A stretch of 64,000 nt of DNA from Azotimanducus sp965199815 (lineage in GTDB: Bacteria; Pseudomonadota; Gammaproteobacteria; Pseudomonadales; Azotimanducaceae). Positions 23,783-36,000 of this stretch are shown in pieces. Under the pieces are notes generated by a model. That model was not told where the DNA came from. It searched no databases and saw nothing but the letters and a program-made list of their open reading frames with translations. The DNA lies in assembly GCA_965199815.1 (NCBI GenBank), contig CBDATE010000024.1, positions 1 through 64,000 on the forward strand. The letters run 5' to 3'. The position numbers and the translations under genes were made by a program. Every line of letters begins with the position of its first letter. Within the stretch, counting starts at the first letter, position 1.

Positions 23783-24960
23783 CGGGGAATGTCTCGCAGG
23801 CTGTCAATGGGATGAAAATTACCCGCCTTGTCGATCACGGTCAGGAACACCTGATCCGATCCCTGATTGTCACCGTCCGAGAATTTCAGTTCGAATCCTG
23901 ACAAGTCAAAGTCCTCTCCCGATCCGAGACTGTTCAGAAAGGCTTGTCGATTCAATTCCCGGCCAGTCCGTTCGAGTGCCTTGATGGCCATACGACCCGC
24001 AAGATAGCCTTCAAGCGATACGAATCCCGGGCTGCTTTCGGGGTCGAGGCGACGCAGCGCCTGCTGGTATTCGTTCACCACGGCCGGTTCGTTTGCGGAC
24101 GGAAAGGGTACCACCTGGCTGACCACTGTGCCCTGCGCCTGTGCGCCGAGCGCCTCCGCAAGTGCATTGCTGCCGACGAACGAAATAGTCAGCATCAGGG
24201 GATCAAAATCCAGTTTGTGTGCCCAGGCGATGAGCGCAGCGATAGGCTGATAGGCACCAATCAGGATGACTGCATCCGGGTTCCCGGCGACAAGGTCGAG
24301 CAGACCGGTCTTGATTGCCGTGGTATTGCGCCGATAGACACCCACCACCTGTGGCGTGAGGCCGCGCCGCGCCAGCGCTCGGATGACCCCTCGATAGCCG
24401 GCTCTGCCGAAGGAATCTTCCTGATACATGATGCCGATGCGCCTGATGTCGAGGTCTCGCACCAGATGTCGCACCAGCTCTTCGGTTTCCTGATAGTAGG
24501 AAGCGCGTAAATTGATGACGTTGGCGGGCGCATTGGTGCGCAGCAGGTCAGCGCCGGTAAAGGCCGCGATGTAGGGGACATCTGCATTCGCTGCGATGGG
24601 TATTGCCGCGCGCGAAGTGGGTGTACCGACCGCACCGATGAGTGCAAACACATCGTCCTCCTCGATCAGACGGCGGGTATTGACCACCGCGGCTTCCGGT
24701 TCGTAGGCATCATCAAGAGAGTGCAACTCGAGCAGGCGACCGTGAATGCCGCCCCTCTCGTTCGCTTCCATGAACGCCGCCCGAATGCCGGTACGCATGC
24801 CGCGCCCGAGTTCCTCGGCCGGGCCGCTGAATCCTGCTGATTGCCCGAATACCACGCGCTCCGGGTACACCCCCGGCACGGTGTCCGCCAGCGCCCTTGA
24901 ATGAGCGCCACAGAACAGCGCGAGGAGCGCCAGTATCGGTATGCCAGTGGTCACCCGCAT
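23779..24960 (-). CDS. Periplasmic ligand-binding protein, branched-chain-amino-acid type (393 aa)
   Basis: Type I periplasmic binding protein. The signal peptide is near residues 1-25 (ILALLALFCGAHSRALA, cut before D). The mature part starts PERVVFGQSAGFSGPAEELG and has the family's features: GMRTGIRAAFMEANERGGI, ALIGAVGTPTSRAAIPIA, IGIMYQEDSFGRAGYRGV and EGYLAGRMAIKALE. No permease gene is nearby. Because it is wedged between kinase genes it is more likely a sensory subunit for the adjacent histidine kinase than a transport protein. The ATG overlaps the upstream stop in TGATG. Confidence 0.91.
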   Translation of the reverse strand: MRVTTGIPILALLALFCGAHSRALADTVPGVYPERVVFGQSAGFSGPAEELGRGMRTGIRAAFMEANERGGIHGRLLELHSLDDAYEPEAAVVNTRRLIEEDDVFALIGAVGTPTSRAAIPIAANADVPYIAAFTGADLLRTNAPANVINLRASYYQETEELVRHLVRDLDIRRIGIMYQEDSFGRAGYRGVIRALARRGLTPQVVGVYRRNTTAIKTGLLDLVAGNPDAVILIGAYQPIAALIAWAHKLDFDPLMLTISFVGSNALAEALGAQAQGTVVSQVVPFPSANEPAVVNEYQQALRRLDPESSPGFVSLEGYLAGRMAIKALERTGRELNRQAFLNSLGSGEDFDLSGFELKFSDGDNQGSDQVFLTVIDKAGNFHPIDSLRDIPR

Positions 24961-25391
24961 CAGGGTCGCTTCCGTTTGATCAGGGTGATCTGGTTGCGAC
25001 CGTCAGCCCGGCGATAGGCGACTTCATCCATCATGGTGCGTACGAAGTGGATGCCCAGCCCGCCGACACGTCGCTCGGACAGACTCGTGCTTGTATCCGG
25101 ATCCGGAGCTTCACGGAAAGGGTCGAAGGCGATACCGTTATCCGAATACTCGATCTTGAGTTCGCTCCCCTGACGCAGGATGCGCACGTCAATCTGACCC
25201 TCTTCGAATCCGCGCCCCTCCGGATATCCGTAGCTCGCCGTATTCATTGCCAGTTCCTCGAGTGCCAGGTTGATCTGGTAGGTGAGGACAGAATCCCAGC
25301 CTTCAACCGTTCCGAGTCTCGCAAGTTCGGCTTCGATTTGGCGAAGCTCTTCACGATTCACGGCAAACTGCATCTGCAGAATCTGCGTCAT
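24960..25391 (-). CDS. RsbW-like anti-sigma kinase, HATPase_c domain (143 aa)
   Basis: Serine kinase of the partner-switching type. Bergerat ATP-binding motifs are visible: INLALEELAMNTASYGYPEG (N box, near residue 50-65), YSDNGIAFDPF (G1 box) and GGLGIHFVRTMMDEVAYRR (G2 box). Such kinases bind a sigma factor or other target and phosphorylate a STAS protein; the likely partner is at 21265-21603. No sigma-factor gene is in the window, so the target is unknown. It is eight bases after the phosphatase gene. Confidence 0.91.
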   Translation of the reverse strand: MTQILQMQFAVNREELRQIEAELARLGTVEGWDSVLTYQINLALEELAMNTASYGYPEGRGFEEGQIDVRILRQGSELKIEYSDNGIAFDPFREAPDPDTSTSLSERRVGGLGIHFVRTMMDEVAYRRADGRNQITLIKRKRP

Positions 25392-25399
25392 GGCAGCAG

Positions 25400-26557
25400 C
25401 TATCGTCTGCGAAAGACAAGACAGGTAATATCGTCCGATTGCGCGGCACCGGCCACGAAGTCGTTCACTGCGGTGAAGATGGTTTCGGCTGTGCTGCGGG
25501 CATCGTCCGGCCCCAGGCTTTCCAGCAGATCGGTCAGGCGCTGCATGCCGAATTGTTCGGATTCGGCGTTCGTAGCCTCGGTGACACCGTCGGTGAACAG
25601 GATGACGCGGTCACCCGGTTCGAGTTTCACGCTGGCTTGCTCGAACGAGTAGTCGCGCACCACGCCCAGTGCGATGCCTCTGGTGCTCGGCATGATCTCG
25701 GCCTTGCCGTTGGCGCGCAGGACAATCGGCTGATCGTGGCCGCCACTCGCGTAGGCAAGTTCGCCTGTGATCGGGTCGTACACCGCGTACACCACGGTCA
25801 CGAACATGGCGCTGGTGTTGTCCTGCTCGAGCAGACCGTTGACCTCGGCCAGCACATCCCGTGGCTCCGGGCACCCGATGGCAGAGCCCTTGATGAGCGA
25901 GCGACTCGACATCATGAAGAGCGCGGCCGGAACCCCCTTGTCGGATACATCGGCAATGGTCATGCCGATCTTGCCGTTTGCAAGCGACATGAAGTCGTAG
26001 AAATCGCCACCGACTTCTCGCGCCGGGGTCATGGCGGCAAAGAGATCAAACTCGTCGGTATGGGGAAACACCTTGGGCAGGATGGATTGCTGCATGTTGT
26101 TGGCAACGCTGAGCTCGTTCTGAATGGCGACCAGCTTGTCTCTCGAAGCCAGCGCCTCGCGCAACATGTCGAGGTGCTTGATGGTGCGGTCGATAGTGAC
26201 GCGCAGGTCGTCGAAATCGATTGGCTTGGTCACGAAGTCGAAGGCACCGCGGTTCATCGCAGTGCGTATGTTCTTCATGTCGCCATAGGCGGACACGATG
26301 ACCGACTTGACACTCGGATCCACCTGTGGAATCTGTTCGAGGAGCGTCAGCCCGTCCATCAGGGGCATGTTGATGTCGGACACCACCATGTCGATGTTGT
26401 CGTCCTGATTCAGGCGTTCAAGCGCTTCGACACCGTTATGCGCGAACTCGAACACATACTTTCCGCGCCGTATCTCGCGACGCATACGTTGCACAACCAG
26501 ATGTTCAATATCCGGCTCATCATCTACCACGAGAATCCGGTGCTGTTCCTTGCTCAA
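25400..26557 (-). CDS. Response regulator fused to PP2C-type serine phosphatase, RsbU-like (about 385 aa)
   Basis: The receiver domain comes first: HRILVVDDEPDIEHLV, the phosphoacceptor Asp in VVSDINMPLMDGL, then VIVSAYGD and FVTKPIDFDDL. After a linker comes the PP2C/SpoIIE phosphatase: FAAMTPAREVGGDFYDF, TIADVSDKGVPAALFM, ASGGHDQPIVL, ILFTDGVTEATN and AQSDDITCLVFRRR. The start chosen is the TTG at 26557 (first codon of LSKEQHRI), because GGGAGG lies eight bases before it. The frame stays open to 26890, but that part has no matching structure. It heads the four-gene operon and probably dephosphorylates the STAS protein when its receiver is phosphorylated, perhaps by the adjacent kinase. Confidence 0.9.
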   Translation of the reverse strand: MSKEQHRILVVDDEPDIEHLVVQRMRREIRRGKYVFEFAHNGVEALERLNQDDNIDMVVSDINMPLMDGLTLLEQIPQVDPSVKSVIVSAYGDMKNIRTAMNRGAFDFVTKPIDFDDLRVTIDRTIKHLDMLREALASRDKLVAIQNELSVANNMQQSILPKVFPHTDEFDLFAAMTPAREVGGDFYDFMSLANGKIGMTIADVSDKGVPAALFMMSSRSLIKGSAIGCPEPRDVLAEVNGLLEQDNTSAMFVTVVYAVYDPITGELAYASGGHDQPIVLRANGKAEIMPSTRGIALGVVRDYSFEQASVKLEPGDRVILFTDGVTEATNAESEQFGMQRLTDLLESLGPDDARSTAETIFTAVNDFVAGAAQSDDITCLVFRRR

Positions 26558-26671
26558 GGCGAATGCCTCCCGTATGACCCAGGCTCTGCTTCGGCATTGT
26601 GCCCTACCAGAGGGAACGCTGCTTGAAACTCCTGTTTTCGCACCTCGGTCGCATATCTGGCGAACGAGCCT

Positions 26672-26947
26672 GTGTCCTTTCAACCCCTGGACCGCGCGGG
26701 CGCTTATACCTTTGTGTCGAAGACGCTGGTGAAGCGCTACCTGGCCAAGACCACAGGGTACTCGCACGCCCAGCTCACGCGACTCATCCGCCAGCACCGC
26801 GAGACAGCCAAGGCGGCGAAGGTGGCGGTGGGCGAACGCAGGGCACCGCATCCGGCGGAACACCGATCCAGAAACACCATCCTTCGACAACTTCAGTCCG
26901 CATCGCCCACAGAACCCAATTCAGAGACCAAACCAACCCCCCAATAA
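26672..26947 (+). pseudogene. Transposase N-terminal remnant
   Basis: The translation contains FVSKTLVKRYLAKTTGYSHAQLTRLIRQHRET, which resembles the N-terminal DNA-binding part of IS481/integrase-type transposases. Residues are missing between FVSKTL and VKRYL compared with the usual spacing, and no catalytic domain follows. The frame ends in unrelated sequence. Probably a decayed fragment; no inverted repeats were recognised. The remainder of 26558-27016 holds no other gene. Confidence 0.55.
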
Positions 26948-27016
26948 CATGCCCTGGCCACCAGATCAGCCAACGAGTTCAGGCTCACTTTCCAATTGGA
27001 ATATGCTTAGGGTGTA

Positions 27017-27044
27017 TTGACACACCTATGTGTTGATGTAGTAT
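27017..27044 (+). promoter_or_regulatory. Sigma-70-type promoter for the giant surface-protein gene
   Basis: TTGACA at 27017-27022, 16 bp, then TAGTAT at 27039-27044. An inverted repeat, ACACA-ccta-TGTGT (27020-27033), overlaps the -35 side and could be an operator. A ribosome site AGGGAG at 27066-27071 is nine bases before the ATG at 27081. Confidence 0.65.
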
Positions 27045-27080
27045 TTGTCACCGCTGGTTGGGTGTAGGGAGTTTTATTTA

Positions 27081-30000
27081 ATGCCTTCGGAAAGCGTAAG
27101 CGAAGGATATGGCAAGGCGGAAGTGGCCGCCCCTGTGAAACTGCACGTATTTTTACGCCCCTTTCTCGCCCCCCCCCCCCCCCCCCCCCCGAAAATTCCT
27201 GCCTTGATGGCAGAATCAGGCCGCATAGGGAGGTGGTCGGTATCGAGCTGCTGGCTCCTGCTCGTCATCATCACATGTGCTCTGACTAGCCAACTGGCCC
27301 GTGCCGAGACCACAGTCAGCATAAGGGAGGTTATCAGGCAACTCGAGTTCGTTGAGGGACAGATGATCTCCTTCGATGTGGATGCGGTCGACCCTTTTGG
27401 TGGGGATATTGATGCCGAAGTAGAGATCCTGATCGAGGACCCCGGCGGCTATGTTGCCGAGGACCGGGTCACGGTCAAGATGTCCAAGAGGGGTGCGCGG
27501 GGTATTCGCAACACTTTGAGAAAGGCGGTCAGGATTCCGACGCTGAATGACGCTTTGGACCGTCCGAATGGTTTGGTCACGGTGCGTTTACGAGGCGGTT
27601 CCGGGTACCGGATACCACAGGGCAGTGTAGAGCGCCGCGAACGCACCTTCACCATCCGTGACGATGACGAACTGCCTGGGTCGCCCACCAACGTCAGGGC
27701 CCGCCCTGCTGTTGGAACCATGACGATCAGTTGGGATGCACCCGCCGACCCCGGCAAGGTGAACGGCGAGACGGCGACCGTCACCGGATATGAGCTGCGC
27801 TGGGCGGGCATTGGAGGCAACATCGCCGCTGCGACCTGGGTGCGGGCTGCAGTCGGCTCCACGAGTCACGTGATCAGGGGATTGACCGCACACCAACATC
27901 ACTTCTTTCAGGTTCGCGCGGTGACGGCGGCTGGTGCCGGTGCCACCAACTTCGCTTCCGCCGTGCAGATCAACAGCGCGCCCAGTGTGACCCTGAACTC
28001 CATCGCCGCGACGATCAATTCCAGCGAGGCTCTGAATCTCCAGGCGAACGGCACCGACCCCGATGTCTCCGACACCCTGCGCTATGTCTGGACAGTGGCC
28101 CCGCGACAGCAAACTCTGGGCACCCTCAGCAATTCCAGGAGCGCTACACCCACCTGGACCGCGCCCTGGGTGCGCCTCCCCCTCGAGGTGACCTTTCAGG
28201 TGCAGGTGAGCGATGGCAGTCAGCAGGTCAGTGCCAGCCAGAAGATCACCGTCCAACCGGCGAAGATGGAATTGACGACTGTATCGCAGAGCGTCTCCGA
28301 AGGGGGCAGCGGTGTGCATCAAATCAGCCTGTCGGTGTCCAATTCGACCGCGAGGGCGGTTGCCTTTCCGATAACGGTTCGTACCAATGTGAGCGCCCCG
28401 AATGTCGAACTGGTGAACCCGCCCGCCTCGGTCACCATTCCCATTGGTCAGTCGAGCGCCAGCTTCTCGGTGCAATATCGCGGCAACCTCATGGACAACC
28501 CTGACCGCCAAGTCACAGTGACTCTGCTGCCAAACGACTGGTACACGCCGGCCCAGGGCAAATCGACCGCCACCATCACGATTACCGACGACGATGACCC
28601 GCCAACCTCGGCACCGAGCGGGCTCACGGCTTCCGCCGGCTATCGGCAGGTGACACTGTCCTGGACTGCGCCGACACAGACGGGTTTGTTGAACGGTGCC
28701 GCGGCACCGATTACCGGTTACGAGTATCGCGTGGCGGCTACCACCACGGCACTGGCGGATGCCACCTGGATTGCCATCCCCGACAGCGCAGCAGCCACCA
28801 GCCATATCGTGCCAAATCTGGCGCTGGAGACGGACTATGCCTTCGATGTGCGCGTCCGCACCGCTGTGGGTGCGGGTCCGGCGAGCAGTGCGGCTACCGC
28901 CACTACCCGCGGGCTGCCGAAGATATCGGTCACCAGTGCCACGGACTCGACCACCTTGACCGAAGGCGGCGCGATTGAGTTCAACCTGAACGTTACCACG
29001 GGCGCGCTCGACAGGAACGGGCACCTGCGCACCTACTTTCAGGTAGTGGATGTGGACGGGAGGCTGAGCAGCTCCACGCCGCCGACCGAGATCACGATTC
29101 CCGGGGAGACGAGCAGCTACAGCTTCCGGCTTGCCACCAAAACGAACAATCTGGTGGACGGCGACTCGTCCATCACTATCACTATGCGCTCCGGTGCCGG
29201 TTATACCGTCGATACCAATGCCCCCAGCGTCCAGTTCACCATCGAGGATGACGATGACTATCCGGGTGCCCCCACCGCCCTGACCAGCCAGGCGGGTTAT
29301 CGGCAGGTAGATTTGAGTTGGACACCGCCAACAGACACCGGGCGGTTGGACGGCACCGTCGCCACGCTCACCGGCTATGAATATCGGGTGGCTACGGACG
29401 AGTCCGGGCTGGGTCTCGCGTCCTGGACATCCATTGCCAACAGCGCCAGCGCCACCAGCCACAGGATCACCGGCCTCGACATGAATCAGGCCTACAGCAT
29501 CCAGTTGCGCGCCCGCAATTCGCCCGGTGCCGGTGCCGCCAGCGCGGTGCACAGCGTGACCACCCTGACCGGCCTGACGGTTTCGCTGACTGCCGACGCG
29601 CCCACCAGTGCGGTCGAGGGAACCACCTTCAACGCGCGGTTGCGCGCGAATCCGGGCGCGCCCGATGCAGACTTGGGGGTGAACATCGAACTGGTGGATG
29701 CGGGCGGGCGTACGCTGGAGACGGGGCCATTGACCGCCACCATCACCGGCGGCTCGCGAGAGGTTGTGCGCGTCATCCGCAGCAACAATGACGGCATAGT
29801 CAACACCGAGGACGGGGTGACCTTGCGCCTGCTGCCCGGCACGGGCTATGCAATCGACACGGCCAATTCGGAAGTCGAGTTCACGGTCACGGACAACGAG
29901 ACCGCGCCGGGAGCACCGCAGGGCCTGACCGCCACGCCCGGCTATCGTCGCATCCATCTGGCGTGGTCGGCACCCACGAATGCCGGCACACTGAACGGCG

Positions 30001-33000
30001 TGGCCACTCCCGTCACCGGTTATGAGTACCGCATCGCGCCGTCGGGCGAATCCATCGCCGATGCCGCCTGGCGGACGGTGGCGGGCGGCGCTGCCACCAC
30101 CAGCGAAGCTATCGTGAATCTCGAACAAACCACCGCCTATGCCGTCGAGGTGCGCGCGCGCAACGCAGCGGCACCCAGCCCGGCCGCAACTGTGTCCACG
30201 ACCACCGAGACACTGGTGGTTTCCATCAAACAAACCGGTGCCACCACCGTGACCGAAGGGCAGGGGAGCCTTCCCGCAACGGATCGGAACCGTCCGGTGT
30301 ATTTCGTCGAGGTGAGCCCCCTGCCTATCGAGGAGAATCTGACCGTCAATCTCCTGATCATCGACCCGGACGGGCTGGTGACCGGGCGAATCAGATCCCC
30401 GGTGACCTTGGTGGCGGGCCAGGATTCGACCAGCAAGAGCTGGGAGTTCCTCACCAACCAGAACCAGAAGATCAACACGGCCGAGAAGGTGAGGTTGACG
30501 CTCCTGAACGGAGATGGCTACCAGCCCGACCGGCAGGCGGCCGTCGTCGAGTTCACCGTCAACGACGATGACGCTACCCCCAGCCAGGTGTTGAACCTCG
30601 CTGTGGCAAAAACCATCGACACGCTCACCTACACCTGGGCACCACCATCATCTTCCGGTCAGCAGGATGGTCAGGCGGTGCCGGTGCTGCGCTACGAGGT
30701 GCGGCACACCGCGAATGGCGGCGCGCTGGCCAGCCAGACTTACGTGGCAGTAGATGGCGGTGCCGGAGCGCGGAGCTTCAAGTTGACCGGCCTCGCCGAC
30801 AATCAGGCGGTGGATCTGGAGATACGCGCGGTCAACAGGTTCGGCCCGGGGCATCCGCTCAGTATCAACGCCAACTCGGTGCTCAATACGGCCCCGACAG
30901 TCAGTTTCTTTCCCAGAGATGTGGGGGTACTGGCAGGCGAAGCCTACCTCGTCTTTGTCAGCGGCAAGGATGCTGATGCTGGCGATACCTTCACCTATGG
31001 ACTCACTGGCGAGGGAACATTTGCAAGACAGGAAACGCCGGAGCATCTGAAGCCCCCGGGAAACCCGAACGGACTTGCTCTATGGGCCTGGAGCCCACCG
31101 GTCGTCAATGAGGATACCGATATCGTGCTGACGGCCACGATTCGGGATGCGCGCGGCCTGACTGCATCGGCCACCCAGACCATCAGAGTCCTGGTGCCGA
31201 TCATCTCGATCCGCGCCGTGCCGCCGCAGGGAGCAGAAGGCGGCGCTACCGACACCGGCACGGCCAGCTTCGAGCTCAGTGTTTCGAGCTCGGCGCGGGC
31301 GGAGGGCAGCGCCGAAAAAACTGTCACTGTGGGCATGGCGGCAATTCCGCAAAACGATTTGGCGGTGACCGACCGTTCGGCGCGCACAGTGGATGTAGGC
31401 TTCGCCGCGGTTGGCGACAAGGAGACCGTCACCTACAGTTTCACCGGCAACGACACGGACAACCCGGACCTGCCACTCACGGCAACCCTGCTGCCGGGCA
31501 CGGGCTATGTGCTCAAGGAGGGTGAGGCCACCGCCACCTACACGGTGCAGGATGACGAGGCAGCACCCAGTGCGCCGCAGGACCCGCAGGCCACCGGCTA
31601 TCACCGGTGGGTGACGCTGTCCTGGTCAGCACCTGCCGACCCCGGCGAGCGTAACGGCGCGCCCCTGCCGGTCACCGGCTACGAGTACCGGTTTGTCTCG
31701 ACTACCGCCGACTCCCTGCCCAGTGGAGAGTCACTGAATGTATGGAAGACGGTGCCCGGTGGAGGGACAGCGACCAGCCATGACCTGGCCGACCTCGAGA
31801 ACGGCAAGATCTATGAGTTCGAGGTGCGGGCGCAGAATGTGGTGGGTGCTGGCCCCGCGACGAACCGCATCGAAGCCACTCCCGCCAATTCCGTACCGAC
31901 GATCACCCTGTCCGGCCCCACAACGGTGTCCACTGGCGGGACCGTGGAATTGGTCGCCACGCTCACGGATCATGACCCGAGGCACACGCCGATAGCCTCG
32001 TGGAGCACTGGATTTATCTCGCCGCTATCGCAGAAGGTACGCAATTCGTTCACCCTGGAAGGCCAGGGCCGAGGGAATCATTTTGGCACAATATCGGGAC
32101 AAGTCATTTCCTGGACCGCTCCGGTGCTGTCCGAGGATGTCACATATAGCATCACTGTGCGCACCTATGAAGCCGGCAATGTTCCCGAGCGCTACAACGA
32201 GGCCACGCACACCATCACGGTGAAGGTGCCGGAGGTGTCGCTGATTTTTCTGGGGTTCGATGAGAATTCCCGGGTGCCTGGTCGGCCGCTGGCCACATAC
32301 GAGAACCCGCCAAGCACGGACGGACTGCTCACCTATCAGAATGCGGGCACCGTGGGTGTCGTTCTCACCACGGGCGAGGGGGCGACGGCGGCAGATCCGG
32401 CCGGTCGCAGGGGGGTGGTGCCGGCCATCGACACCGTAGTTCACTTCGAGTTCGACGATCCGGACGGCTGGCTGAACGGCAGGCGCGTCCTCGAGAACAA
32501 GGCCGAGATCCTCAAGAAGCCGGGCAGGCCTAGCCACGTAATTTCCTTTTACGAGAATGAGTACGAAGGAAAGCCCTTTTCTAATGTTACCGAGTCCATG
32601 GACATATTGGCCGGCGAGACGCGAAGCGGATTCAAGGATGGGCTCCCGTTCACTGACTTCAGGAAGAACCAGGCGCGCACCTATGGATTCGTAATGCGGG
32701 GGGACATCTGGTACAACCGGGACGCGGTGGTGGGCGTGAGCCTGAAGCCGGGGCCGGGCTACAAGGTGAACGAGCAGCAGAAGTCCTTTCGCTTCACGGT
32801 TGTGAACGACGACTGGCCGCCGACCACGCCCACGGACCTTGTGGTGAGCTACGGTCGTTCGCGGGCGGATGTCAGTTGGGGGCCGGTCAGCTTCCCGGGC
32901 AGGATTGACGGATATGAAAGGACGGTTGCCTTTCGCTACGAGACCCGCTACGCGCCGGCCAGTGCGGACATCGACGACGTGGCCTGGACCAACACCTGCG

Positions 33001-36000
33001 GAGACGACTTCAGAACCGGCAACCAGGGAACCACAGCTTGCGGTTCCGAGAAGCATCGGACGCAGGCGCTGGAGAATCTGGAGGAAGGCAAGCAGTATCG
33101 TTTTCAGGTGCGCGCCGCGCATGTGGCCGACGTCAGTGCGCCGGCGGAGGTGTTGTTCACGGTGGCCAGGCCCGAGATCAGGGTGACGACGGTGGTGGAC
33201 GGAACCAGCAGCGCCAGTGCCGCGGAGGGGTCGGCAAGCACTGCGCCGGAAATCACCTTCAAGGTGGAGGTGATTGCTCCGGAGGACTACGCCTCGCGGA
33301 TGCCGCAGCAGAACCTGACGGTGAAGCTGACCGTGCGCAACGGTAGCACCTCGCCTCCTCGCGTGTTTACGATACCTCTTCGGATTCTCGCTGGGGCAGT
33401 CGAGACGGGCTTGGACGTGAAGGTCATCGGGAACGATGCCGACAACCCGGACTACGAATATACGGCCACGCTCCAGGCAGACGATGCCTACCGGTTCACC
33501 GCGGAGAACAGCCGCGCCGTGTTCACGGTGCGCGACGACGACGACCCGCCCGGCGCACCCGCGCTGACGGCGGCGGTAGGGGGCGGCAGCGTGACTTTGT
33601 CTTGGACACCGCCTGTTGATCCGGGACAGTTGAATGGCTCACCTGCGTCCATCACCGGCTACGAGGTCCGCTGGGCGGCAGCGGGTACCCGAGTCGACAC
33701 CGTCTCCTGGACAACAGTCACTGGCGGTGCCGATGTGCGTGAATACATCGCTACCGGCCTGACCAACGGCATCGGCCATCACTTCCAGGTGCGCGCCGTG
33801 AACGTGGTGGGAGTGGGCGCACCGGGCCAGGCTTTGGCCACGCCGACCAATACGGTGCCCCAGGTCGAGGCCGGCGAAGATGCCATCGTGACTTCAGGAG
33901 GCGCGCTCACGCTCGCGGGCGAGGCCAGCGACCCGGATGTGAGTGACACCCTGACCCTGGCGTGGTCGGCGGGCCAGGGCAGCTTCTCCGATGCCACCCT
34001 GGCGAACGCGGTCTGGACCGCCCCCGAGGTCTCGACCAGCACCGATGTGACCCTCACCCTGACAGCCACGGATGGCGACGGTGCCACCGCGAGCGACACC
34101 CTGACGGTGACCGTGCGCCCACCGGTGGTCTCCCTCTACCGGGTCATTGACTCTGACCTGACCGATACCAGAGAAGGTGGCGCGGGCACGGAGGGAGGTG
34201 GGCAACTCACCGCCTGGATTACCACCCACGTGAATGTCCCGACCATCACTGACGATGGCGGCACTGCTTCGGTGAGCGGTGGCGAGGCGGGGGTCTCGCC
34301 GGTGGTTGATGTGGCGGTCAACCTCGAGGTGGAGGGTTCGGAGGGACTGACGCTGGTCAGCCCGCCGACGAGTGCCACCATCGTGGCCGGTGGCGATGAC
34401 CGCATCTCCTTCGCAATCAAGTTCCAGGGCGACGATGACCTGAACGCCGACCGCACCGTCACCGTGACCCTGGCAGCGGGCACCGGCTACGCCATCGATG
34501 GCACGCGCAACAGCGTCAGCTTCACTATTCAAAACGACGACACCGTGCCCGATGCGCCCACCGACCTGGCGGCGGATGTCTCCGGTACGAGCACCGAGCT
34601 GACATGGAAGGCACCCCTGATCACCGGCTTCGTGAACGACGTAAGCGCACCGCTCACCGGCTATGAAGTCCGCCATGCCGCGACCTCCGATGCCCTGCCG
34701 GACACCTGGACGGCTATCGCCAATAGCGGCCCGACCACGGTGAGCCACACGCTGACCGGCCTCACCGAAGGGACTGCCTACACCTTCGAGGTGCGCGCGA
34801 AGAACGCTGTGGGCGCGGGCGCCGCCGCCAGCACCACCGCCACGCCGGCGACCTTCAGCGGTGACCTCGCCGGTGCGGTCACCGAAGCGGGCAATGCCGC
34901 GGACGGCACGGTGCTCGCCGGTACGCCTGTCGCCACCGGCACGGTGACGGTGAGCGACAGCGACAGTAACGATGCCGACACGGTGCAGGCGCAGACCGAT
35001 GTGGCGGGTGACTACGGCAGCTTCGGCATCACGACGGCCGGTGTCTGGACCTATACGCTCGACAACGACAAGGACGAGACTGACGCCCTGACCGGAGGTC
35101 AGCAAGAGACTGACGAGTTCACGATTCAAGCCGCTGATGGCACCGGCACCAAGGTGGTCATCACGGTCACCGGGACGAACGATGCGGCCAGTATCGGCGG
35201 CGACCTGACGGGGACGGTGACCGAGGATGACACTGATGCCGACGAGGCCAGTGGCACGGTGACCGTGACCGACAGCGATAGTGCCGACACGGTGCAGGCG
35301 CAAACGGATGTAGCGGGCACTTACGGGATGTTCAGCATTGAATCGGACGGTGACTGGACCTACGCGCTGGACAACACCGATGACGACACCAACGCCCTGG
35401 CGGCAGGTGCCACCGGAGACGATGCCTTTGCGATTGCCGCCGCGGATGGCACCGCGGGTACCGTGACCATCACCGTCACCGGCGCGAACGACGCGCCCAC
35501 GGCAGACGCAGGCACGGACGCGACCGTCACGGAAGGCGCATCGGTGACGCTTGACGGCACGGACAGCAGCGACCCGGATGCGGGTACCACGCTCACCTAT
35601 TCCTGGGCGCGCAAGGCGGGCGAGACCGACAATGCAGTCACCTTGACGAACGCCGACAAGGCGAGTGCCAGTTTCACCGCCCCCAACGACATCGCTTCGG
35701 ATGCGACGCTCACCTTCGTGCTGACCGTCTCGGATGGCACGGCCAGCGACACCGACGAAGTGGTCATCACCGTCACCGGCGTGAACGCCGCGGCCACCAT
35801 CGGCGGCGACCTGACGGGCGAGGTCACCGAAGATGACGACACCAAGGACGAGGCCAGCGGCACGGTGACCGTCACCGACAGCGACGGCGCTAACACCCTG
35901 CAGGCGCAGACCGACAAGGCGGGGACTTACGGGACATTCAGCATCAAGGCCAACGGGGAGTGGACCTACACGCTCGACAACAGCAAGACCGCGACCAACG

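Noticed and set aside
25439..26626. 395-codon plus-strand frame over the phosphatase gene
   Set aside because: Antisense of clear receiver and PP2C motifs; His-rich composition is an artefact.
26558..26890. N-terminal extension of the phosphatase frame to 26890
   Set aside because: The translation lacks any structure related to receivers and has no ribosome site; the TTG at 26557 behind GGGAGG fits better.
26581..27036. 145-codon plus-strand frame from 26599
   Set aside because: It overlaps the transposase-like frame in another phase and shows no motif.
27045..27080. Upstream start for the giant gene at 27045
   Set aside because: It lies at the -10 box, so the transcript would begin after it; the ATG at 27081 has a proper ribosome site.
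27588..30233. 881-codon open frame on the minus strand, and similar ones at 42708-44075, 46951-48312, 32025-33122 and 60395-61384
   Set aside because: Antisense shadows of the giant gene, with no recognisable domain.
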